64,000 bases of DNA from Gari tellinella. Lineage: Eukaryota; Mollusca; Bivalvia; Cardiida; Psammobiidae. The position numbers and the translations under genes were made by a program. Where the stretch lies: contig OV277871.1 of NCBI GenBank assembly GCA_922989275.2, positions 65,555,848 through 65,619,847 on the forward strand. Direction: 5' to 3'. Shown here piece after piece: positions 22,393-34,300 of the stretch. The notes under the pieces were generated by a model. The model ran no database searches. It was not told where the DNA came from and saw only the letters and a program-made list of their open reading frames with translations. The stretch's first letter is position 1. Every line of letters starts with the position of its first letter.

Positions 22393-25300
22393 GTAAGCAG
22401 AATTTCATTGACCTTTTGACCTGTATGTTTACATGTAACAGTAAGATTCAGTTATTAAGTTCTCGGGACCGTCTGACTTCTTTAATTATATCAATATTTC
22501 GTTATATCAGGTTTTATTTTATTAAATGTTAATTAGAGATTTGGAATAAAGTTTGATTTGTTATATTCCATATTTCGTTATATGATATTTGATATGTTTT
22601 ATTCAGCAAAGACATACATGTCTATCCGCATTATATAATATAATACATATAAAGACGAGTAATGACGGGCAGTCATTCTTATAACAATAATCTGCAAAGT
22701 ATATTAGAATCTGCACATTATATATTTTTTGTATATGAACTATTGATTATTTAACACATTTGTTTTCTCTTCAGGATAATAATTCCAGCATAAAAATTAT
22801 TTCAAAACTCTAGAAGTTTGCAGATTTAAGCTTCAAAACTGGCTTAAAGTAAGGCAGAATACGCATTATGACGCATTTCGACTCTACTTTAAACCCGCTT
22901 CAAGTATTCAACTTTCTAAAAACGAGCTATGGAGCAAAGTGTTAACTATCGGAGAAAGCCCCCGTTTGTTAACCTATTGCTCCCTAGACACGCAATTCAA
23001 CACTTTTGTATTTATTTCGAAGTAATTCCTGCTTATGCAGTCACGTTTCTTAAAATAAATTATCTCTATACTCTAGCTGATGGTACCCTAGAGATTAAAA
23101 CTTAAAACAGGCTTAAAGTAAAGCAGAACGCGCCTTAAGGCGTTTTCTACTTCACTTTAAATCTGCTTCAAGTGATCACCTAAACATATCCCGTTTATAT
23201 AATCATGAATATATATTATAACGAATATTGTCTACATTGTAGTAGACAATATATGATGCCTTAGCTTTTTAAGCTTTATTCAGGTTGAAAGCAAAGCAGA
23301 ATGCGCTTAATACGCATTCTCCTTTGCGTTAAACCCGCATCAAGTGATCATCTAAACCTATCCCGAGTATATAATCATGAATATGTTAGAACCACAAATA
23401 GTTTCTATATCGTAGTAAACAGTAGGTGATACATAAGATCTCTTAACTTAAAGCAAGTTGAAAGTAAAGCATAACGCATGTTTAGGTGTATACTACTTTA
23501 CTTTAAACCCTCTTTAAGTGTTCACCTGTCTTCGATGCTAGAAACTAGCCTACAGTCATGAATATGTATCAAAACATATACAGGTGGTAGCATCAAACGC
23601 TAAGTTTGGCATAGGCTGAAATCAAAGCAGAACATGTCCTAAGGCGAGTTCTGATTTGCTGATATGTCATTACATGGACGTTATATGTTAATTGAACTGT
23701 ATACTTGTGTTCATTTATATTGTTATCCAGTACATCCCATTGTAAATTGTGCTAGCAACACCTGCCAATAACAGCGATCCCTCTCTTTAACGTAAAGCCA
23801 CAGGTGCCAGACGCTTGCTTCGCCCGTTTACTATACAAAAAAAAAGTTAAAAAAATGAGTTGTAGGTCAGAATATTGTGTCTAAACATAGAAAAGGGTGT
23901 TTTTATGATTTTATTCACTTTATTTGTGTTTGGAGGTGTTACATCTATATTCGGGCAAAGCATGCATCCGGCATTTGTGCGTAAAACGTTATTATTTCGA
24001 AACAAACGCGTTAACCTTTGAAAAAATTCCAATGCAAACAATTTGAAGCCAAATCAGACGCCGGGTAACCCGGTGTCTGACCAGGTTCCAAACTGTTTGT
24101 CACTCCGACTATTAGCCACTGTTTGCCATTCAACTGGTTTTTTTAATGCGAGTGCGTTTCGTATGTGTTTTAACAGGAAAGAATAACTTCTCTACTGTAA
24201 CTACGAATTGAAATACTTAGGAGTAGGTGACTGTTTAATGACAAAGCCTCTTCAAAATCTTTTTTTCAACATTGTTTCTATTTCGCATCTAGCTTCCAAA
24301 TGTATTTAACAACCAGTATTAAGCTGAATTGGAGCGTCGATAAGGAGAGGTTTTACTGTTTTAGCGTTCACTTAATACTTAATTAAGGATTTTAGTGGTA
24401 AATACGCTATTCCTTTACGCGTTTCTTACGCATTTCTTAACCGTTTCTTACGCGTTTATTATCCGTTTCGTTAAACGCTTTTCCTAGCCTTTCTTTACGC
24501 GTTTCTTTACACGTTTAAAAGAGCCCGGATGTCGGTCTTAATTTTCTAAAGAATACTCCTGAAATATTGACTCGGGTCATTAACAAAGTGAGCAAAACAT
24601 CAAATGTTCCGACATTTCATGCGGTAAGTAAAGACTGCAGTCGTTATCGTAGCGGCGAGTCCGATGTCAGTCTGCCGCGACGGGTTGTTTATTGATTTAT
24701 GGGTCTGGTTGATAACTCTAGTGTCACTAGTCGGATTAGTGGGTTTTTCATCGATAAGATCCGAAATCTCCACGTGAAACGGAAAACTGAGGCACCAATA
24801 GCAACATCTCTGGTATAATCGTTTATTTACGCGTTTAAACGCGTTAAAATCGTTAGGCGTTAAGCGTTCGTTAAGCGTTCGTTAACCGTTCACTATGCGT
24901 TTCTTACGCATAGATAATCGCGAAAATGGGAAGGAATAGCATATTTACCACTGCATGTCAATGGTGATGATTATCAACTTCACTGTATTCGGTCATCATC
25001 ATCGTCATAATCATCATCACATCAGCAGCAGCATAAGTGTATTGTTTTATTTTAACCTCTACCATTGGTGCTTAGTTTTTTATGCAATATACCTCAGCTG
25101 CCCTCAACCTTTCGCCTCAATATCAGGTTTCAAAATAGGAAAGTCATTCATTTAGGAAATTAACATAATTTTTCGGCGTTCTAGCGAAATAAACGACGGA
25201 AACTTATCGGCACATATCATGAATCGCGTTTGCGATTCATGGTAAATATGCCGATACTTTTCTGTAGTTTATTTTGCTTGAACGCCTAAAAAAATAAGTT

Positions 25301-28300
25301 CATTTCTTATATTTACAATATATTTGCTGTGATTTCTAATATCAAAATAACGTTTTGTTAGTAAGCATGTGTGTTTAATCCATATTAGAGGTTGATAACA
25401 CGAATAATGTGTACCCTATAAGGAACAGCCATGACTGAATAACTGAAGCTGTGTACATTCAAAAGCAAAAAAAATAAGTTCCGTTGTTTACATTCTAAGA
25501 TCAACAACTTGACAGTTTGGCGCGAAAATGCCAATTTGACGTCATTTTGAAGTAGGATAAATATATCGATTTTCTTGTCATAAAGAAATGCAGACAGCTG
25601 CTATTTATAACATATGCCAGTTTTCTTGCAATTTATCTCAATAATAAAGACGAAGTTTAGTCGGGAATCATGGTTTCCGCTAATAGGAAGGCGCAGATCG
25701 GTTACAGTGGATAATCTGTTATTCTTTCCCAATAAACGAGTTTACGCTTAAACTATTATTTCCAGTACAGACAGTTTAGAGCCAGATCAGACTCCAAACT
25801 GTTTGCCACCATGATAAACATGAAATATCAGAATTGTCCAAAAGTTGTTCTTTTTTCTACGTTTTAGTGCTTTGCGTTTGCGTACGTTTGCGTTTAAACG
25901 GGAACGAATAACAGATTATCCACTGTACATGTAAGACCAATATTTTTGAAAATTCCGCCAACTGTGTGCTGTATAAGTTCCAAAGATTAATTCGCGAATG
26001 AAAAATGCATATGCCCTGCTTCCTCTTCGAATGTTATCCACAAGCCCCACCCTCTCCAGAAATAGCGTTTACACGAAATGAACAGCTTTTTTTCAATGGA
26101 TTTGAATAGGGCGAATGTAAATATAAAATTGTAACGTTTTTATTTACATTTCCTTCATTATCGATACCGGATATATCTATTATGTATATAATCTTCTCTT
26201 ACATTGGAGAAGACGCAAACGCATTGCACTAGACTGTAAAAAAATGGCTAGTTTTGGAAGTATCTAACTTTCTATCTTATAGTGGATAATCTGTTATTCT
26301 TTCCCGTTTAAACGCAAACGTACGCAAACGCAAAGCACTAAAACGTAGAAAAGAACAACTTTTGGACAATTCTGATAAATCTTGTTTATCTTGGTGGCAA
26401 ACGGTTTGGAGCCTGATCAGACGCCGGGTTACGCGGCGTCTGATCTGGCTCCAAACTGTTTGCACTGGGAATAATAGTTTTAGCGTAAACGCGTTTATTG
26501 GGAAAGAATTACAGTTTCTCCACTGTATCTATTATGTATATAATCTTCTCTTACATTGGAGAAAACGCAAACGCATTGCACTAGACTGTAAAAAAATGGC
26601 TAGTTTTGGAAGTATCTAACTTTCTATCTTAATATGAGTGGCAAACAGTTTGAAGGCTTATAAGACGCCGAGTATCCCGGCGTCTGCTCTGACTTCAAAC
26701 TTTTTTGCACTGGAACTACTTTATTTAGCTTTAACGCGTTTATTGGGGGGGGGGGGGGGGGGGGTGGGGTATCGTTTACTCCTCTGTACATCATTGTATT
26801 CCGGGGTGTTTGTACGAGACATGCATTCGGGTTGTGAGAGGAACGAATACATATGATGATAAAAGTGTGTACATGTAACAATGTGTGTATGCACCTTTGC
26901 TACATGAATAAAACATTGCATTGAACATGCTATCGTATAATGTAAGTTGGTGCATTTGCCTCACCAGGGGTACAAATGCAGTTAGGTACATGTACACATC
27001 CCCACAAATTGACATTTTTTTAACGTACCTGAGCTCAACTCAGGATGTGCTGTTTGGATTTCTTTAAGTTCAGCGTCCGTATGTACGTCCGACCGTCCGT
27101 CCACAATTGGTTCGTTAACTATCTAGTGGCTACAAATCTCACTGAATCTTAATGAAACTTTGTATAAATGTTTAACTTAGTGAAATCAAGGCCTAGTTGG
27201 GTTTAGGGTCATGTTCTGAAAAAACTAGAATACTATGTCAAAGCATACATTGTTTACACTCCAGAGGCTGTCCACCTCTCAATAGATATTCAATAAACCT
27301 TGTACAATATGTTTGCTTTAAAACAATCTAGATCAAGTTTGAATATGGTCCATGTCTTGTCAAAAACAGTGTCGATATGTCAAAGAAAAACCGCGTTGAT
27401 TAGTATGATGAATATTTTATTATAACTGCTTAATTTGTTATAATAATTGCAAACAGTTTAGATCCAGGTGAAACGCCGAGTAACTTGGCGTTTCATTTTG
27501 ATTCTAATCGTTTGACGCTTTGATAATGTTCGCTGAAATTAAAAAAAGAAACAAATCCTAGACAATTTCAATTTGAGAATTTTTTAGACGGCAATTCCTG
27601 CAGATGAAAATCGTACAACGTGACTAAGGTTAATTGGTTTTTGAACATACAGTGGAGAAAACGTTATTCTTTCCCAATAAACGCGTTTACGCTAAACCTA
27701 TTATTTCAATTACAAACAGTTAGGAGCCAGATCAGACGCCGGGTAACCCGGCGTCTGATCAGGCTCCAAACTGTTTGCCACCAAGATAAAAATAAATTAT
27801 CAGAATTGTCCCAAAGTTGTACTTTTCTACGTTTTAGTGCTTTGCGTTTGCGTTTTGTTTGCGTTTAAACGGAAAAGAATAACAGATTCTCCACTGTAGT
27901 GTAGATACATGTATGTTAACCCATTCTCCTTCTATATTAAATATTGTGACTACATGTACTAAAACATCTGGCCATTGAAGCAAAATGTGCATTTAGGCTG
28001 CTAAGATAGAGAACGAAAATATTTCCGCCGTATCAACTATATCACTGCCAAGTTTTATCGTCTGCTTTAACACTCTTACCGCAAAACATCGTTTGCATTG
28101 GTAGTGTCGTCTGCAATATTTATTAAATCAGCTTTAGAGCAGTTTCGAATGAATACATTTCGATACGAGAGTCTCGTAATGCGGCGTCTGATCAGGATTC
28201 ATTCTGTTTGCAAAGTCGCCTTTTGGCGACCGACATTGGCAGTGAAAAAGTTAATTTCCGTATAACGTAGAACTACTTTCTTCAGTGGAGGAATAAATCA

Positions 28301-31300
28301 AAGTCGCAAACAGGCGTTTTCCCGGGGTAATGGGTTCATCGGCCACTCAACAGAAGATCAACATTTATCTGAGAAACAATATTATGCTTTTTGCTGAATA
28401 GAAGCAATGCAAGATCCAATAGAAGTTTACTGGATTATTGGTGCCCTGAATTAAACAGTTATATATTTGAGTGATCTCAGCACAAAATCGATAATTTTAA
28501 AATAATCTTTTGCACGAATGAATCGGGCGTTGATGTCAAGTGTGTATTGTAACACTTATCGTACACTCTCTTTCAGGACCAATTTACGCCGCGGTAATCA
28601 ACAGGTTTGGCGTTCGAGTCTCTGCACTAGCTGGGTCCGTCATTGGAACTGTTGGGCTTGTGACCAGCTCCTTCGCAAGCCAGCTATACCCTTTGTACTT
28701 TACATATAGCCTAATTCAGGGTAAATATTAATGTTTATTATATACCTCTCCTAAAAACAAGCGAATACAGGCCAAACAATCTTTTTCCGTATCAGATGGT
28801 CCGAATCAGATGACATATATGCTACACAATGTTGACGTCACTACTTTTATGCACAGACGTTGTATACATCTTATTTATATAAAGAAGCGTGACATTTCGG
28901 AATTCCAGGTTCCTATGCTATTTTAAAAAAAAATGAAACTAAGCGTTGATCAACTTTGAATAGTTAATTACCATTTATAGCGTAAATAACCCAAAACATC
29001 CCTTTTTACTAATGTTTTCCTTCAAAGGATAAAGCTTTAAACAGTTCAATTCAAACTCTAATACGCTTAAATGACCGTTATTTGCAAAACGCCACTTCTA
29101 AGATATCGGATTCAATCGAGAACAAAGTAATACGTATAATGTAATTTATTGGTTATCACATGACTTCCATAAATAGTTTAAGAGTGCATATGAACGTAGA
29201 CTTTTTAACATATAGGGGCCTACATGTATGCGTATATTTGATTATTCGATTGAACGACATATAGATCTAGATCTAGTCCCAAACAGTTTAGGTATATAAT
29301 AAAAGGATTATCACTACAGTGTGTGATCCGGGTCTTGTATCAGAACTCGTCGGTTGTGTATTCCAGATCACACTCGAGGTTATGCTCGTGAGATCTGGAT
29401 TACACAATCGACTCGTCACACTGTAGTGATATTCCGTTTTATGTGCATAATAGCTCAGGGTGAATATGAATTGCCGTTGCACTTTACGTATGACTTAATT
29501 CATGGTCAATAAGTATTTTCATAGTATGTTGTGTATGGCATTATTCAGTGTGAATATGAATTTTCATTGTTATTTAGGTATAGCATAAATCAGGGCGGGT
29601 ATGACTTTTATTGTACATTGCGTACATGTATATAAGCATATTTCAGGGTTTATATGAATACATTTTAATTCAGTGCGAATATGAGCTGTTGTGTTTCGTT
29701 ATGTATAGAATATTTCAGGGGGAATATGAATTTTCACTGTACTTAACATATAGCATAATTCAGGGTGACTATTAACATTCGATGTACTTTACGTTTAACA
29801 TAATTCATGGTTAAACATGAATTTTCATTGTACTTTACGTATAGCAAAGTCGATTGTAATCGACTATGGCAATTAAAAGGTTTAATATTATTTGAAGGGA
29901 ACCTATAATTTTGTATTGGTACATAATTATAAAGGTACATTTCGATGGCAAAAAGTAAAATAATTGAACTTCTAACTGCAATAAATTAAATGTTAAAAGG
30001 AAACTTTAATATTTAATTTCTTTATTCGATGAAAGTACACATGTAGATCACAGATGACTGGTTCTACAGTCCAAACGCAACTGCATAACCGTTGAATGTA
30101 AAAGTGAACGGGTTTTGGACATGTCAACGAATGTTTTGAATTCAACGTGGCAAACCATTTAAACCCTGGACAACTTCCTACCGTCTTCATTAGAGGTCGA
30201 TGTTGTAATGCAATATCTTGCATAGTAGGAAAATAAAATAATGTATTGTCTCCTGTTTCAACAAAACTCAGTTTAATAATGTATTATTCTAATATGTAAA
30301 TGATTATTTGTGTAATATTTCATTAAACAGTGAACAACTAGTATTAATTTGTGTGGAATATATTGTTATTTTGGTCGTTTAATAACTGAAATATGAAACT
30401 TACCATAGTGTATGCAGACATACAAGTTATATTCTTTGAAGAACTTTCCTTATATGGAGTCTTACAGAGGAGAATCTGTTATTCTTTCCCGTTTAAACGC
30501 AAAACACTAAAATGTAGAAAATAATAACTTCTTGACAATTCTGACTATTGATATTTAGCTGAGTGGCAATTCGTTTGAGAGCCTGATCAAACGTCGGGTT
30601 ACCCGGCGTCTGATCTGGCTCCAAACTGTTTGTATTGGAAATAATAGTTTTAGCGTAAACGCGTTTATTGGGAAAGAATAACGTTTTCTCCACTGTATTA
30701 AGAAACAGAACTGTGTCCATAACTACAAAGCGTTTGAGTTACGTGTGAAATCGTTCTCAAGCATTTCATTGGTCAGATTTGGCCTAGACTCAAATTTGAC
30801 CAATCAAATGCTCGAGAACGAACTCTGAGTTATCTCAAACGCTTTATTAGCACTGGACATGGACTTTATTATTGCAGGTATTGGACTAGGGATTATGTAT
30901 TTGGCCGGCTGGGTAGCTGTTAGCAGATACTTTGACAAGAGGCGAGGACTTGCATTAGGGATTGCCCAGTGTGGCTGTGGTGTCGGTGCCTTTGCCATAT
31001 CACCTTTGTTAAAAATGTTCATCGACGAGTACACCTGGAGAGGAGCAATGCTTATATTAGCAGGGGTGTGTTTAAATGGCTGTGTGTTAGCTATGCTCTA
31101 TCGCCCATTTGTTGACACGACATATTGCACTAGTGATGAAATTAAAGACTCTGTCAATGAAGTATATTATGAACAGAACAATATGATAAAGGAAGTTCAT
31201 GACGTGACACGTGGTGAAAATAAGTCAATACTCTTGGAATATCAGCAGTCTCGACCCGGATACAAACATGACATAGATTATATGGAGAAACAAGGTTTAT

Positions 31301-34300
31301 ATGACATTAACCCCTTTTCTGCCGTAATATTTTCGGTTTTGACATCTGCAAACTTCGTTAAAGTTATATTTACTCACCAATTTATAAAAGAAACCTGAAG
31401 ACTACATAGTGTAATGTAAAACTGTTTAGGTCCAGATCGGACGCCGCCTTACGAGGCGTCTGTTTTGGATCAAAATTGTTTGCAAAAAAGAGAAGTCGCG
31501 ATCGACAGGCAAAGGGTTAAAGTAACCGCAACAAACCATCTTTTAAAACATAATTCAGAGCCAGCAATACCGAAACCATCTGTAGATATGCGAGAGGAAC
31601 AGTTGAACAACTACAAACAGATAACGCACACATCAAGCTTACCATGTACCACTTGGTCTTCGAATAGGAGTATACACACTCTAAATATATCACCTGGTAC
31701 AGTACTGAATCTTATTAAATTAACAATTTTTGCGATTCGCTTGCAATTCGATGGCGATTCGCTTGCGATTTCAAAATACTAATTTACCCTCGGATAAGTT
31801 TTCTTGAGTGGTGTATCTCACAAATGTTCGCAAATATGCCTTCGTTAATTTTTTCGATTCCATTTTTGTCACAACCGCTTCTGAAAATTCGCGTTAAAGT
31901 ATTCAAACGTAGGATTTGTTTTTTGAAGCGCCCGATTCGATGGCAATTCGATGGCAATTCGCTTGCGATTATTAATTTAATTTAATAAGGTTCAGTACTG
32001 TAGCAATGCCTCTCTTCAAAGCATTACAGTGGAGAATCTGTTATATTTTCCCGTTTAAACGCAAACGTACGCAAACGCAAAACACTAAAACGTAGAAAAG
32101 TACAACTTTTTGACAATTCTGATAATTCATGTTTATCTTGGTGGCAAACAGTTTGGAGCCTGATCAGACGCCGGGTTACCCGGCGTCTGATCTGGCTTCA
32201 AACTGTTTGCAATGGAAAAAATAGTTTTAGCGTAAACGCGTTTATTGGGAAAGAATAACGTTTTCTCCACTGTACAGATAAACGTAACATACAAGCACAG
32301 CTGCACGCTGATGACTTTGAAAACAATACACACATTCTAAGCGAGACCCACAAACAGTTTTCGTTAAGCTTGCTAGAGAAGCTATTTCCAAGGAAGCTTG
32401 TTACCAATACAAAAATGATTCTTCTAATGAGTTCACTCTTCTTTTACTGTATGCCAACTTTCATTCCAATCAGCTTATTGCCTGACTACGGACGTATCGT
32501 TGGTTGTGATGAGAGTGAAGTTGCGTGGTTCGTGTCTGCAATTGGCATCGGCGGTAAGTGTGTCATACCTTTTTGGGTTAGTAATTATTATTCTTTTTCG
32601 TTCAGACGCAAACGAACGCGCAATGAATTAACACGTATAAAACTATCGTAAATTGGAGCATAAAGTGGGGTAGTTCATATAGTTTATTTAAAGTCAAATT
32701 TAAACTTTAAATGCTTAAAATCAAAGGTGGTCGGTAAGATAAATTCGTTAAACCATGCTTAATGTACACGATATGGAATATACAGTGCCTTTAAAAATAC
32801 ATAGAGGATTTGGTTTCGCCTCGTCTTATATTAATTTTTAATGGCACTGTTTAATTCGCCTCGTCTTATATTATTTTTTAATGGCACTGTATATTCGCTT
32901 CGTCTAATATTAATTTTTAATGGCACAGTATATTCGCCTCGTCTCATATGAATTTTTAATGGCACTGTATATTCGCCTCGTCCCATTTTAATTTTAATGG
33001 CACTGTATATTCGTCTCGTCTCATATTAATTTTTAATAGCACTGTATATTCCATATTAGGTACACTAAGCACGGCATAACTAATAATGTCTACATTGTTT
33101 TCATAGGAAAAGTGCATTATTCCATTCACATTTACACTCTTTGTCAAGGATGTCTATATAGTATATACTCGTTATCAATGGGTTACGTACGTGTAAGCTA
33201 GCAACGTTTTATAACTAGTATAATTGTGAAGATTTGAATTGATTGTTGTATAAACTCATAATTACATCTGTATAATACATTATTAGCAATCGATCTTTAA
33301 CATTTAAAAACTTTTCCCTGTTTTGACATTAAAGTCTGAGTGTGTTCGACTTTTAAAAGCTCGTTTAAATTTCAGAAAATCGACTGAAGAAAAATGGATG
33401 AGTTCAAGCTAGTTCAAGTTAGCAAAGGTCGACTTTACATATGTTTCCTTACGTAAATGCACTGTGTTTCAGGTACAATTGGTCGGTTCCTGTGCGGGAT
33501 TGTTGTGGACATTGCCTGTATCAACCGTATCTGGTTTATGGGAGCTATGCTGCTGATTTGTTCTTTATCATCACTCGTTCTGCCTCTTCTGACGTCATTC
33601 ATTTCCCTTATGACAGTTTCACTTATATATGGTCTAGGCATAAGTAAGTACGTTTTGTTTCATCATTGTATCGTCCTATGAAAAGTGGTTGACGGCAAAT
33701 CAATTGTTAAACATTGATTATGTTGCACCCAGTGGATTATTCTATGCTTACATGTAAACATTGCATTAGTCCATTTGTTACCTAAAGAGCGCTCTGTCTA
33801 TAAGTTCATTTTCGTTTTGTCTTTTATTTTAAATTCCTATCAGCAAACAGTGTAGACTCTGGTCAGACGCCGCATAATGCGGCGTCAGACCAGAGTCTAC
33901 ACTGTTTGCCTATGTTCCATATATTGGATCATGAACACAAATGGGTGAACAACTCATTTATTATCAAGGCGTCATCCTTCACTGCCATGGCGCTTTCCTT
34001 CACTGCCATAACGCTTTAAACAATAATTGCCGTTTGCTTTTATTGTCAAATTTAACTTTAGCTATATTGGCATAAGATTTAGTGGAATGAATGTCGCATT
34101 GTTTAGGTCCTGATCAGATGCCGTCTTACGCGGCGTCAGATTATGCTCCAAACAGTTTGCAAACAATAAGTGAAGGGGTTAATCGGGTCAGAGTATATAG
34201 AAGCAAAATCGTGCAACAACTGTGTATTTGTGAAAGAAAATCAAAACTATATAAATAAAAGCAAATTTAAGGCATTATCATGCGTATTATATTTAAAATA

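Noticed and set aside
22826..23660. Regular palindromic repeats that could suggest a CRISPR array
   Set aside because: Spacing is about 170 bp, repeats are degenerate MITE hairpins, there are no cas genes and the DNA is eukaryotic with introns.
26745..26764. G-run as a G-quadruplex element
   Set aside because: A single homopolymer, as at 16205 and 38071, is more likely simple slippage or a sequencing weak point; no spaced G-tracts.
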